DNA of 64,000 bases from Marinobacterium sedimentorum (GCF_024267675.1 NZ_JALDYX010000006.1:62001-126000); one strand, 5' to 3'. Shown: positions 46,096 through 54,222, counted from the first letter of the stretch. Made by a program: numbers and translations. Notes: generated from the letters alone by a model not told the origin.

Positions 46096-48492
46096 TTACC
46101 GGGGGGTACCCGGATGCACCAGGGCGCCCAGTCCCGCCGTAGTCAGCGCCTGCAGCAGCAGGGCCCGAATGCTGGTGGCCTGTTCCTGCGCCAGTGCCAG
46201 GCTGAGCAGTTCCTGGCCCTGATCGCGGCTGAAGGAGCGGATCACCCATTTGATGCGCGGCAGGTCCCCCGAACTCAGGCTCAGACTTTCAACCCCGAGT
46301 CCCAATAGCAGCAGTGCCACGGCTGGGTCGCCTGCCGCCTCGCCGCAGACACAAACCGGCTTGCCATGCCGTCTGGCGGCGTCTGTCACCTGAATCAGCG
46401 CCCGTATGACCGCAGGATGCAGCGCATCAAACCAGCGCGCCACGCGTTCGTTGTTGCGATCCACCGCCAGCAGATACTGGGTCAGGTCATTGGTGCCCAC
46501 ACAGAGAAACTCCACCCGCCGGGCCAGCTCCTGGGCCTGATAGACCGCGGCGGGTACCTCGATCATGACCCCCAGCGGTGGCACCATTATATCGTCCTGC
46601 TGGTTCTGTAACTCATGGCAGGCGCCGTTGATCAGTACTATGGCCTCATCCAGATCCTCGACGCGGCTGATCATCGGCAGCAGCAGACGCAGGTTGCCCA
46701 GGCCTGCGTTGGCCTTGAGCATGGCGCGAATCTGCGTCAGAAAGATATCGGGGTTGTCCAGCGAGATGCGAATGCCACGCCAGCCCAGATAGGGATTGGC
46801 TTCCTGTACCGGGAAGTAGGTCAGCGCCTTGTCGCCGCCTATATCCAGGGTGCGCAGCGTCACCGGGCGGGGGTGAAAGGCTTCCAGTACCTGGCGGTAG
46901 AGCAGGTACTGTTCGTCTTCGGTGGGGAAGCTGTTGCGCACCATAAAGGGAAACTCGGTGCGATAGAGTCCGATACCCTCAGATCCCCGGGACAGAGAAT
47001 GGCTCAGGTCCGACAATAGCCCTGCGTTGGTATAGAGCGGCATGCGGACGCCATCCAGGGTTTCGGCGGGCAGGTCCCGCAGGCTCTGCAGTTCCTCAGA
47101 CAGCTTTTGCTCCTGACGCTGCACGCGCCTGAAGTCCTTCTGCAGGGATTCGCCGGGGTTCAGGTAAAGTCGTCCCTGGTAGCCGTCCACGATCAGGCTT
47201 GTGCCATCGAGCTCCCCAAGCGCGACGTCACCGGTGATGCCCATGATGGCGGGTACCTCCATGGAGCGGGCCAGAATAGCCAGGTGCGAGAGGCTCGAGC
47301 CGTGGCCTGATACTACGCCGGCCAGACGTTCGGCCGGTACGGCGGCCAGATCCACCGGGCTCAGATGCTCGCCAATTAGAATAGTGTGGGGCGGGTAGTC
47401 GGTGTTGCCGGTAGCGTCACCCGGTAGCAGTCTGGCCAGCAGGCGGTGGCCGATATCACGGATATCGTGGGCACGCTCGCGCAGATAAGGGTCGTCCATG
47501 GCTTCAAACAGGCGCACATGTTCCAGGATGCTTTCACGCAGCGCTCCGGGTGCCCAGTTGCCGTGACGAATGCGGTTCACAGTGGCGTCGAACAACTCCT
47601 GGCTGCGGGCAATCAGCGCATAGGCGCGAAACAGCGCCCGGTCTTCTGCGCTGAGACCGGGTTCAAGGCGTTCGGCCAGCAGCTCAAAATCCGCCGCCAC
47701 GCCATCGACAGCTGCCTGCAAGGCCGCGATTTCGGCCTCGCTGTCTTCAACCGTGCGATCCGGTACCTGGTCCAGGTCCACCGTTGAAAACACCAGCACG
47801 CCGGTTCCCATGGCGATGCCGGGCGCACCGGCACCGCCTTCGTACTGGCTTGGGCTCTGGCTCTGTGCAGGGGCGCTGCCCTGCAACGCGCTCTGACTGA
47901 GGGAGAGCGCGATGGTGCCGGCCAGCTGTGTAGCCAGGGTGGCGAGAAACGCCTGTTCGGATTTTTTGAAGCGGCTCTGTGCAAGCTGCTGTGCGACCAG
48001 CACGCCCAGCAGTTGCTGGCGGTGAATAATGGGCACGCCAAGAAAGCCGTGGTAAGCCTCCTCATCGGTGCCCTGCAGACGGCAAAAACGCGGATGTGCC
48101 GGCGCATTGCGCACATTTACAGCTTCCCGCCGTTCGGCGACCCAGCCCACGAGGCCGGTGCTCTGTCTGAGGTGCAACTTGCCCGCACCCTGGGCGTTCA
48201 GCCCTTCGCTGGCCATGAGCACATAATGACTGTGGGCCTGATCGCTCAGGTACACCGCGCAGGCATCGGTGTGCAGGGTATTGCGAACGCCTGAGACGAT
48301 GGCCTGCAACGCCGACTCCAGCGAGTCCGCCTGGCTGACCTGCTGGATGATCTGGTGCAGTTCGGTGAGTTTCTTCAGGGCACCAGCGCTTTTGCGTGCA
48401 GGTACCCGGGAGGCGGGAGATCCGATTGCCGGGCTACGGTCGCTGTCTGCGCCAGCGTTAGGGGTGTTTTGCGGTGGAGTCTTGTTCGACAT
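46096..48492 (-). CDS. ptsP: phosphoenolpyruvate-protein phosphotransferase, EI-Ntr
   Basis: 798 residues. Order: unusual polar N terminus of about 40 residues, a GAF domain (about 45-190: TELHQIIQQVSQADSLESAL, LGVPIIHRQQLLGVLVAQQ), EI N-terminal region, phosphohistidine motif SGHGSSLSHLAILARS, and the PEP-utilising TIM barrel (GIGLYRTEFPFM, LRTLDIGGDKAL, GVMIEVPAAV, CVGTNDLTQYLLAVDRNN, VCGEAAGDP). It starts the nitrogen PTS phosphorelay from PEP to NPr and EIIA-Ntr. ATG 48492 has AGGAG at proper spacing. It is not next to nudH/rppH, the usual neighbour, so it may be a paralogue. Confidence 0.92.
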   Translation of the reverse strand: MSNKTPPQNTPNAGADSDRSPAIGSPASRVPARKSAGALKKLTELHQIIQQVSQADSLESALQAIVSGVRNTLHTDACAVYLSDQAHSHYVLMASEGLNAQGAGKLHLRQSTGLVGWVAERREAVNVRNAPAHPRFCRLQGTDEEAYHGFLGVPIIHRQQLLGVLVAQQLAQSRFKKSEQAFLATLATQLAGTIALSLSQSALQGSAPAQSQSPSQYEGGAGAPGIAMGTGVLVFSTVDLDQVPDRTVEDSEAEIAALQAAVDGVAADFELLAERLEPGLSAEDRALFRAYALIARSQELFDATVNRIRHGNWAPGALRESILEHVRLFEAMDDPYLRERAHDIRDIGHRLLARLLPGDATGNTDYPPHTILIGEHLSPVDLAAVPAERLAGVVSGHGSSLSHLAILARSMEVPAIMGITGDVALGELDGTSLIVDGYQGRLYLNPGESLQKDFRRVQRQEQKLSEELQSLRDLPAETLDGVRMPLYTNAGLLSDLSHSLSRGSEGIGLYRTEFPFMVRNSFPTEDEQYLLYRQVLEAFHPRPVTLRTLDIGGDKALTYFPVQEANPYLGWRGIRISLDNPDIFLTQIRAMLKANAGLGNLRLLLPMISRVEDLDEAIVLINGACHELQNQQDDIMVPPLGVMIEVPAAVYQAQELARRVEFLCVGTNDLTQYLLAVDRNNERVARWFDALHPAVIRALIQVTDAARRHGKPVCVCGEAAGDPAVALLLLGLGVESLSLSSGDLPRIKWVIRSFSRDQGQELLSLALAQEQATSIRALLLQALTTAGLGALVHPGTPR

Positions 48493-48691
48493 GATTGCTC
48501 CTTCTGGAGAATCAGGAGCCCGGCGCAACCACACAGATACAACACAGGTGCGGCTCATCTGGCCAGGTTACTGTATGGCAATCACTTTATAGGGCCTGCG
48601 GGGTCTTGTCATTGTTGGCTAGGCGCCATCTAATAAAACGACCATTACCGCTCTGGCCACTGATGCGCAGTGGCCGTTACGGCAGGGCCCG

Positions 48692-49750
48692 TTACAGCAG
48701 TGACAGTTGATCTCCGGCCTGGGGCGGTACGCTGAACAGGTCTGTGCGCAGGGCAGACCTGCGATCGGCGCGCAGGCCGAACTTGTTGCAGGCCAGTCGA
48801 AAACGCTGGGCGATCATCTCGGCGAACAGGCCTTGGCCGCGCATCCTGGTGCCAAAGCGGCTGTCGTAAGCGGCGCCGTTTCTGCTTTGCTGGATAAGGC
48901 TCATGACGTGCTCGGCGCGCTCAGGATAATGGCAGTCGAGCCATTCCCGGAACAGGTCTGCCACCTCCAGTGGCAGGCGAATGAAAACGTAGCCCGCGGA
49001 GCCTGCGCCGGCCTTTGCGCTGGCCTCGAGCATGGCTTCCAGTTCCCGGTCATTGATCATGGGTATCAGCGGCGCCAGCAGTACCCCGACCGGCACGCCG
49101 GCGCCGGTCAGTGCGCCTATGGCACTGAGTCGGGTCTGGGGGCCGGCGGCACGGGGTTCCAGCGTTCGCTTGAGCTGTGGGTCCAGCGTTGTCATGCTGA
49201 CCATCACCGAACAGAGTCCCTGTTCGGCCATGGGGCCAAGGATATCCAGGTCGCGGCTGATCAGCGCACCCTTGGTGATGATGGTAAAGGGGTGGCGAAA
49301 GCGCGCCAGCACTTCCAGCAGGCCGCGGGTTATGCGCCTGTGCTGTTCCAGCGGCTGGTAGGGGTCGGTATTGGCACCCAGGGTAATGGGCCTGCAGCGG
49401 TAGTTCCTGGCCCGCAGCTCCAGCTCCAGCCGTTCGGCCGCGCCTTCTTTGACAATAATGTGCGTTTCAAAGTCGAGTCCGGGTGACAGGTCCCAGTAGG
49501 CGTGGCTCGGGCGCGCGAAACAGTAGATACAGCCATGCTCACAGCCGCGGTAGGGGTTGATGGACTGCTCGAAAGGCACGTCCGGTGACTGATTGCGGCT
49601 GATGATGGTCTTCGGCCGTTCGTTGATCTGGACAGTAGCGATGCGCACCGGCATTTCGCCATCCTCGACAGGGTCTATGTCGCTGTGGCTTGGCGCGAAG
49701 CGGTTGGCGGGATTGGAGAGGGCGCCGCGGCCCTTGAGCGGATTGGACAT
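48692..49750 (-). CDS. PA0069-type radical SAM protein (spore photoproduct lyase-like)
   Basis: 352 residues. The radical SAM cluster motif is GCEHGCIYCFARPSHAY (three Cys of C-x3-C-x2-C for a [4Fe-4S] cluster), followed by LSPGLDFETHIIVKEG and TLGANTDPYQPLEQ. The family resembles SPL-type DNA lesion repair enzymes, but the reaction is not known. ATG 49750 (MSNPLKGRG) is preferred; a longer open frame upstream contains the regulatory region. A consensus LexA box lies 24 bp upstream, so SOS induction is likely. From memory, the P. aeruginosa homologue was reported as LexA-controlled. Confidence 0.88.
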   Translation of the reverse strand: MSNPLKGRGALSNPANRFAPSHSDIDPVEDGEMPVRIATVQINERPKTIISRNQSPDVPFEQSINPYRGCEHGCIYCFARPSHAYWDLSPGLDFETHIIVKEGAAERLELELRARNYRCRPITLGANTDPYQPLEQHRRITRGLLEVLARFRHPFTIITKGALISRDLDILGPMAEQGLCSVMVSMTTLDPQLKRTLEPRAAGPQTRLSAIGALTGAGVPVGVLLAPLIPMINDRELEAMLEASAKAGAGSAGYVFIRLPLEVADLFREWLDCHYPERAEHVMSLIQQSRNGAAYDSRFGTRMRGQGLFAEMIAQRFRLACNKFGLRADRRSALRTDLFSVPPQAGDQLSLL

Positions 49751-49773
49751 TGCGGAATGCTGCTGCAAATGAA

Positions 49774-49793
49774 TACTGTTTAAATATACAGTA
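49774..49793 (-). promoter_or_regulatory. LexA (SOS) box
   Basis: On the minus strand TACTGTATATTTAAACAGTA, matching the consensus CTG-N10-CAG with the AT-rich core and flanking TA. It ends 23 bp before the start codon of the radical SAM gene. Confidence 0.8.
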
Positions 49794-49912
49794 TTTTGTC
49801 GGGGAGGCGAATCCCTGTTGCGCAGTTCAGCAGGACACAGGGGGGCATAGGTGGGCATAGGGGTAAGGCGCAGACCGGCATGCCATTCAAGGCGCTCGGC
49901 CCGGGGGCCGGA

Positions 49913-50632
49913 TTACGCAGTGCTGAGCTCCGGCAGCAGGCGGTCATACTCGAGCTTGACCACCGCATAGCACTCGCAGGCCCTGGCCTCCAGCCCGGCC
50001 CTGTCCAGAACGGTGATGTGGCCGCGCTGGTAGCGGATCAGACCGGCTTCCTGCAGTTTTCCGGCGGCCTCGGTGACGCCTTCGCGGCGTACCCCGAGCA
50101 TGTTGGCGATCAGCTCCTGCGTCATCAGCAGTTCGTCCGACGACAGCCGGTCGCGGCTCAGCAGCAGCCAGCGGCAGAGTTGCTGGTCAAGCGAGTGATG
50201 CCGGTTGCACACCGCCGTCTGCGCCATCTGGGTCAGCAGTGCCTGGGTGTAGCGCAGCAGCAGATGCTGCAGTCCGATCGAATTATTGAATACCTGCTTC
50301 AGCAGTTGTCCCGGCAGCCGGTAGGCGTGGCCGGCGCTCTGCACGACAGCGCGGTTGGGCATGGTTTCGCCGCCCATGAACAGGGCGATGCCGATGATGC
50401 CCTCGTTGCCGACCACGGCGACTTCGGCCGAAGCGCCATCAAGCATGACGTAGAGCAGGGAAACGATGGAGTCGGTCGGGAAATACACGTGGCGCAACTC
50501 GTGGCCGGACTCGTAGAGCACGTGACCGAGCGGCAAAGGGACCCTTTCCAGCTGTGGGCTGAAGCGGGCATATTCATCCGCCGACAGGGCTGCGAGCAGA
50601 TGATTATTGAGTGGATCATCAAGGGGAAGCAT
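49913..50632 (-). CDS. Crp/Fnr family regulator without Fe-S cysteines (first of two)
   Basis: 239 residues: a cNMP-type beta-roll (about 20-130; VYFPTDSIVSLLYVMLDGASAEVAVVGNEGIIGIALFMG) and a C-terminal helix-turn-helix (LMTQELIANMLGVRREGVTEAAGKLQEAGLIRYQRGHITVLDRAGLEARAC). The N-terminal Cys ligands of FNR and the RxE/cAMP residues of CRP (the RSAR loop) are not evident, so the signal is unknown. The gene is followed by the LexA-controlled gene and preceded by a 36-bp palindrome. Related by fold to 52186-52899. Confidence 0.88.
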   Translation of the reverse strand: MLPLDDPLNNHLLAALSADEYARFSPQLERVPLPLGHVLYESGHELRHVYFPTDSIVSLLYVMLDGASAEVAVVGNEGIIGIALFMGGETMPNRAVVQSAGHAYRLPGQLLKQVFNNSIGLQHLLLRYTQALLTQMAQTAVCNRHHSLDQQLCRWLLLSRDRLSSDELLMTQELIANMLGVRREGVTEAAGKLQEAGLIRYQRGHITVLDRAGLEARACECYAVVKLEYDRLLPELSTA

Positions 50633-50728
50633 GGCCGATCTCCTGTTCCGGTCTTACATCACGCTCACAGTCCTCTGGCTGACAGGACCTTTTCGATGCT
50701 TGACGTACCATTGTTAGTATAGTAAGCC

Positions 50729-50764
50729 TGGCCTGGCCTGGCCTGGCCAGGCCAGGCCAGGCCA
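50729..50764. repeat. perfect 36-bp palindrome built of TGGCC/CCTGG units
   Basis: Four copies of TGGCC (with CCTGG spacing) meet their mirror image (centre 50746/50747): the sequence from TGGCCTGGCC to GGCCAGGCCA equals its own reverse complement. It lies between the first Crp-like gene (minus) and the glycine-zipper gene (plus), 37 bp ahead of the dyad site at 50802. It could be a strong hairpin or cruciform. Confidence 0.85.
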
Positions 50765-50801
50765 CCGATTGTGGCCGCAGTGGCCGAGGCAATACGCACT
50801 A

Positions 50802-50817
50802 TGAGCGTTAGCGTACA
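50802..50817 (+). promoter_or_regulatory. Crp-like dyad site A
   Basis: TGAGCGTTAGCGTACA, then GA. It lies 126 bp before ATG 50944. One of six copies in 50.8-63.7 kb. Confidence 0.6.
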
Positions 50818-50943
50818 GAACTTTTCTTCCAACCGCGACATGATGGAGTCAAGGATCGGCGTTGGAATTGGAAACTGCCCTGGTAACGGGGTTGTGGAAG
50901 CCTTAACGGCCTGTCCGGTACAGCCACTGAGAGAGGTCATTCC

Positions 50944-51162
50944 ATGAAAACGCTACAGAATATCGCACGTTGCGCCCTGGTCGCAGCTATGTTGCTCGGT
51001 CTGGCGGCTTGTTCCGGCATGTCGCAGCGGGACTCCAATACCGCCGTAGGTGCCGGAGTCGGCGCCGTCGGCGGTGCCGTACTGACCGGTGGCAGCGCCG
51101 TAGGTACCGTGGGTGGTGCCGCAGTTGGCGGCATCATCGGTCACGAAATCGATCCCAACTAG
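50944..51162 (+). CDS. glycine-zipper lipoprotein (OsmB-like)
   Basis: 72 residues. Signal peptide with lipobox LAAC (Cys23, in LLGLAACSG), then a glycine-zipper segment (about 33-68: AVGAGVGAVGGAVLTGGSAVG, GAAVGGIIGHEIDPN) able to span the membrane. The pattern resembles E. coli OsmB, an osmotically induced outer-membrane lipoprotein. Dyad site A upstream suggests stress regulation, and a strong terminator lies 19 bp after the stop codon. Confidence 0.82.
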   Translation: MKTLQNIARCALVAAMLLGLAACSGMSQRDSNTAVGAGVGAVGGAVLTGGSAVGTVGGAAVGGIIGHEIDPN

Positions 51163-51181
51163 GGTTAGTTCATTTAGGTTT

Positions 51182-51217
51182 GCCGCGCCCGCCGCTTTGA
51201 GCGGGCGCGGCTTTTTT
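51182..51217 (+). terminator. Rho-independent terminator of the glycine-zipper gene
   Basis: GCCGCGCCCGC / GCGGGCGCGGC stem (11 bp), 8-base loop, then TTTTTT. Confidence 0.9.
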
Positions 51218-51247
51218 ACGTCGGCGCCGCAAGAGCGCCTCAGGCAC

Positions 51248-51286
51248 AAAAAAAACCGGCTCCCTGTTAAAGGGCGCCGGTTTTTT
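51248..51286. terminator. second, bidirectional hairpin
   Basis: AAAACCGGC and GCCGGTTTT pair around a 17-base loop, with A-run on the left and T-run on the right. It can end both the preceding plus gene and the minus-strand DUF1328 gene downstream. Confidence 0.7.
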
Positions 51287-51405
51287 GGGTCTTGCCGGGT
51301 GCTAAGGAAATCTATCTGCTCGGTCATGGCGTCAGGCAGCCATTGCCCGCGGCCTCTTGGCGCTGGCGGGGCTCCTTATCACCGGCAGGTTTCACTGGCC
51401 CTAGT

Positions 51406-51570
51406 TTACCGGCGCCGGCTCAGGCCCATGACCAGTGAAATGACAAAGAGCACGATAAAAATCAGAAACAGGATTTTGGCAATTTCGACGGCGCCGGCTG
51501 CGATACCGGTGAATCCCAGTATCCCGGCGACAAGGGCGACAATGAAAAATACCACGGCATAGTACAGCAT
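51406..51570 (-). CDS. DUF1328 (YtjA-type) small membrane protein
   Basis: 54 residues with two transmembrane segments: VVFFIVALVAGILGFTGIAAG and ILFLIFIVLFVISLVMG, followed by LSRRR. The MLYYAVVFFIVALVAGILGF start is the family pattern. The gene is too small to be obvious from longer ORF searches. Such YtjA-like proteins are associated with general stress regulons. Its start is preceded by GAGGAGATAAAAGC on the minus strand. The BON-domain gene lies 61 bp upstream, so the two may be one operon. Confidence 0.88.
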   Translation of the reverse strand: MLYYAVVFFIVALVAGILGFTGIAAGAVEIAKILFLIFIVLFVISLVMGLSRRR

Positions 51571-51631
51571 CTGCTTTTATCTCCTCTGTTGCGTTCAGCG
51601 GGCCGGGATGCAAACCGGAGCCATGCTGCCG

Positions 51632-51943
51632 TTACTTGATTCGCATGTCGTTTTTGACCGATGTTACGCCCTCGACGTGGCGGGCCAACTCGACCGTCTT
51701 GTTGATATCGGCCTGTGAGCTGACGAAACCGCTCAGTTGCACCACGCCCTTGAAGGTCTCGACGTTGATCTCGGCGGATTTCAGTGTGGGTTCATTGAAG
51801 ATTGCCGCCTTGACTTTGGAGGTCATGACAGTGTCGTCGATATACTCGCCGGTTCCTTCCTGCCGGGCGGTGGATGCGCAGCCTACGAGCAGGGCCAATA
51901 TGGCAACCATGAAAAAGGCGGGAAAACGTTTCAGTAATGGCAT
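51632..51943 (-). CDS. BON domain lipoprotein (OsmY/ YraP-like)
   Basis: 103 residues: signal peptide and lipobox LLVGCAS, then one BON domain (about 30-103: YIDDTVMTSKVKAAIFNEPTLKSAEINVETFKGVVQLSGFVSSQADINKTVELARHVEGVTSVKNDMRIK, given in parts here by position). Periplasmic/outer membrane; relatives are osmotic or envelope stress proteins. Dyad site E lies 121 bp upstream of the ATG. Confidence 0.88.
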   Translation of the reverse strand: MPLLKRFPAFFMVAILALLVGCASTARQEGTGEYIDDTVMTSKVKAAIFNEPTLKSAEINVETFKGVVQLSGFVSSQADINKTVELARHVEGVTSVKNDMRIK

Positions 51944-52063
51944 GATCTGGTACTCCGGATAGTCAGGGGTCAGTCTGGTCAGCTTTCGACAGCTGGGCGA
52001 GCAGCAGGTACAGACGTACGCGCCCTCGTCATCCTGATGGTCGTTTAATCCGGCGTCGGCGTC

Positions 52064-52079
52064 TGTGCGCAAACGCACA
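52064..52079 (-). promoter_or_regulatory. Crp-like dyad site E
   Basis: TGTGCGTTTGCGCACA on the minus strand, followed by GA. It is almost a perfect palindrome and sits 120 bp upstream of the BON-domain start codon. Confidence 0.62.
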
Positions 52080-52185
52080 TTGCGTCACTTCGTTGCCGCC
52101 CGGCCACTGAACATGGCGGCCATCACCGCCGCCTGCCCCGCAACGCAGGGCGGTGATCAACGTCGAGGTCGAAGTCGAAGTGCGA

Positions 52186-52899
52186 TCAGGACGCTTGCAT
52201 GATCAGGCTGTAAAGCGAATTGTCGCTACAAAAACAGCTGCAGGCTGACGCCTCCAGACCGGCGCGGTCGAGAATCCTGATATCTCCGCGGCGGTAGCGG
52301 ATCAGTTTGCGTTTTTGCAGCGTGCTGGCGGCCTTGGTGATGCCGACACGACGTACGCCCAGAATCAGGGCCAGGAATTCGTGGGTGACATGAAAACGGT
52401 CCGACTGTGCCCGATCCTGTGCCATCAGCAGCCAGCGGGCAAGACGGGCCTCCAGCAGATGAAAGCGGTTGCAGGCCGCAGTCTGCGCCAGCTGGCCCAT
52501 CATTACATAGAGGTAGCGTTTCAGCAGTCTGCGCCAGGCGAAGCTGAGTTCGAGTTCGCGGCAAAACTGCGCGGTCTCCATGCGCAGCGCCTGGCCCGGC
52601 CCCAGTACGCTGGCATGCAGAGACGACAGATTCAGGCCCAGTATCAGCGAGATGCCCAGCATCCCTTCCTCCCCGATCAGCATCACCCCCAGGCGGGTGG
52701 CCCCGTTCATTGTTGTCGTCAGGGAAATGAAGCTTTGCGTCGGAAAGTAGACATAAAGCAGGGGCGTGCCAGGTTTAGCCAGAACCTCGTCGAAGTTCAG
52801 CGTGACTTGCTCGCAATTAGCGAGAAAACGCTGTCGTTCAGTGTCAGGCAAACCCGCGATCAGTCGGTTGACGGCAGGCACAGGTTTCGTAATCGGCAC
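52186..52899 (-). CDS. Crp/Fnr family regulator without Fe-S cysteines (second of two)
   Basis: 237 residues, same architecture as the gene at 49913: beta-roll (VYFPTQSFISLTTTMNGATRLGVMLIGEEGMLGISLILG) and C-terminal helix-turn-helix (FHVTHEFLALILGVRRVGITKAASTLQKRKLIRYRRGDIRILDRAGLEASACSC). There is a Cys-rich tail (ACSCFCSDN) but no FNR N-terminal cluster. A Crp-like dyad (53022) lies 122 bp upstream of the ATG, in the CAGA orientation pointing to this gene, so autoregulation is possible. Confidence 0.88.
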   Translation of the reverse strand: MPITKPVPAVNRLIAGLPDTERQRFLANCEQVTLNFDEVLAKPGTPLLYVYFPTQSFISLTTTMNGATRLGVMLIGEEGMLGISLILGLNLSSLHASVLGPGQALRMETAQFCRELELSFAWRRLLKRYLYVMMGQLAQTAACNRFHLLEARLARWLLMAQDRAQSDRFHVTHEFLALILGVRRVGITKAASTLQKRKLIRYRRGDIRILDRAGLEASACSCFCSDNSLYSLIMQAS

Positions 52900-53021
52900 A
52901 ATGGTTTTCCTGGTGAGGGAAATTCTGTAAGCGGTATCGGCTGCGGTCTATATGTCACGCCGATATGGCCCCTTGACGCTGATGCATCCACTGCAGCTTG
53001 AAACTAAAGCGGTAGCCTGTC

Positions 53022-53037
53022 TGGGCGCTAGCGCACA
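53022..53037 (-). promoter_or_regulatory. Crp-like dyad site B2
   Basis: On the minus strand TGTGCGCTAGCGCCCA followed by GA; 122 bp before the second Crp-like start codon. It begins exactly 40 bp before site B. Confidence 0.55.
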
Positions 53038-53059
53038 TAGGGCTCCGGCATTTGGCCGC

Positions 53060-53200
53060 TATGAGCGTTAGCGCACAGAAGCCTCTCCTGAAAGTGGGCG
53101 ATGATAGTCATGACGATAGACCCGGACGCTCGGATCGAACGGTCATGCACACGGTATCGGGGCATTGAATCCCTGTTCGGTGGCCATCATCGTTGCGCGG
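53060..53200 (+). repeat. duplicated leader, copy 1 (partner 55620-55763)
   Basis: Site B and the adjoining 120 bp recur at 55620-55763 with about 80% identity by eye (shared blocks AGCCYCTCCTGAAAGTGGGC and ATCKCTGTTCGGT-like). It precedes the SlyB-like gene here and the small lipoprotein gene in the other copy. Confidence 0.8.
53062..53077 (+). promoter_or_regulatory. Crp-like dyad site B
   Basis: TGAGCGTTAGCGCACA followed by GA; about 200 bp before ATG 53279. The following 140 bp are repeated after site C. Confidence 0.6.
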
Positions 53201-53278
53201 GCGCAACGGCTCGTCGGAACGACTGCGATGCCGGCCTCCAGGGCTTGCACCCTCTTCACGTTAGGCAGGAGACTTGTC

Positions 53279-53836
53279 ATGAAATTGATGTATGGATTCG
53301 GTTCGGGGCTGGCGCTGCTGACGGTGCTGACGCTGGGCGGCTGTGAAAACATGAACAACCCGTCCAGCAATTCCGATTACGGCACATCCGACCACAGATC
53401 CGATTACGGCCGATCTGATTACGGCCGATCCGACTACAGATCTTCCGACAACAGGTCATCCGATTACGGCAACGGCAATCAGACTATCTATTCGGGGTAC
53501 GGTGTCGTGCAGTCCATTGAGCTCGTGCGACAGGAGAGCAGTGGCAACGGTGGTGTGGGTATAGGCACCATCGCCGGCGCCGTTGTCGGGGGTGTGGTCG
53601 GAAGCCAGGTGGGGTCCGGCCACGGCAGCACAGCGGCGTCGATCATCGGTGCGGCCGGCGGTGCCTATATTGGCCATGAACTGGAAAACCGGCAACAAAC
53701 GCAGACCGCCGATGTATACAGCGTCCGCGTGCGCATGGAGAACGGTTCCACTCAAACGCTGCTGCTGAGCAACAACCCCGACCTGCGCGTGGGTGACCGG
53801 GTCAGAATCAGCAATGGCATGATGGAACGTTACTGA
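53279..53836 (+). CDS. outer-membrane lipoprotein with glycine-zipper 2TM domain (SlyB-like)
   Basis: 185 residues. Signal peptide ending LTLGGC (Cys22); a Ser/Asp/Tyr-rich linker (about 32-64) with repeats SDYGRSDYGRSDY; then the glycine-zipper (about 92-140: GVGIGTIAGAVVGGVVGSQVG, AAGGAYIGHELENR) and a C-terminal MENGSTQTLLLSNNPDLRVGDRVRI segment typical of SlyB/Pcp. ATG 53279 follows AGGCAGGAGACTTGTC. Site B is upstream, so it is likely stress-regulated. The next lipoprotein starts 83 bp after the stop. Confidence 0.87.
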   Translation: MKLMYGFGSGLALLTVLTLGGCENMNNPSSNSDYGTSDHRSDYGRSDYGRSDYRSSDNRSSDYGNGNQTIYSGYGVVQSIELVRQESSGNGGVGIGTIAGAVVGGVVGSQVGSGHGSTAASIIGAAGGAYIGHELENRQQTQTADVYSVRVRMENGSTQTLLLSNNPDLRVGDRVRISNGMMERY

Positions 53837-53898
53837 CAGGGCGGGTGGCCGGCATGAAGTTGCCCGCAAGGGTTCGCAGGTCAGCTGTCGTACACCGA

Positions 53899-54222
53899 AT
53901 CAACCGGAGGCATGGATCATGAAAGGGCTCAAGACCCTCGGCACGCTGCTGTTCACGGCAGCGCTGCTGGCAGCATTGTCTGGCTGCGAGAAGGAAGGAC
54001 CGGCGGAACATGCCGGCAAGGAGATCGACAAGGCGATGCAGGACGCCGGCGATCAGCTTGAACAGACCGGCGAAGATATCAAGGAGGCGGCCAAATAGCA
54101 TGACTGACGGGTGCCTGGCCACTGGCCAGCCACGGGGCTGTTGTCATGGGTGATCGACTGAAGAGTCTTATTCATTGCATCCGGGAGCGGCTGTGGGAAC
54201 TGCCATTCAATATCGCTGTGTT
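53899..54222 (+). repeat. direct repeat, copy 1 (partner 55803-56126)
   Basis: 324 bp, same length and no gaps against 55803-56126, with roughly 95% identity by eye. It spans the small lipoprotein gene and the first 25 codons of the following ORF; the two copies part abruptly at 54223 and 56127. Confidence 0.9.
53919..54098 (+). CDS. small entericidin-like lipoprotein, copy 1
   Basis: 59 residues. Signal peptide LFTAALLAALSGC with lipobox LSGC (Cys23), followed by a hydrophilic, helical, acidic/basic tail (EHAGKEIDKAMQDAGDQLEQ). Looks like entericidin-type or YtxH-tail lipoproteins; function unknown. ATG 53919 is chosen over an overlapping ATG at 53912 because CCGGAGG is 8 bp away. A near-identical copy is at 55823 (2 residue differences in the tail, plus one in the signal peptide). 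Confidence 0.85.
   Translation: MKGLKTLGTLLFTAALLAALSGCEKEGPAEHAGKEIDKAMQDAGDQLEQTGEDIKEAAK

Noticed and set aside
50726..50764. TGGCC array as a CRISPR
   Set aside because: Units are 5 bp with no spacers and the array is palindromic; no cas genes are near.
51401..51613. 70-residue minus ORF overlapping DUF1328
   Set aside because: It is in another frame of the DUF1328 gene and has no membrane or family pattern.
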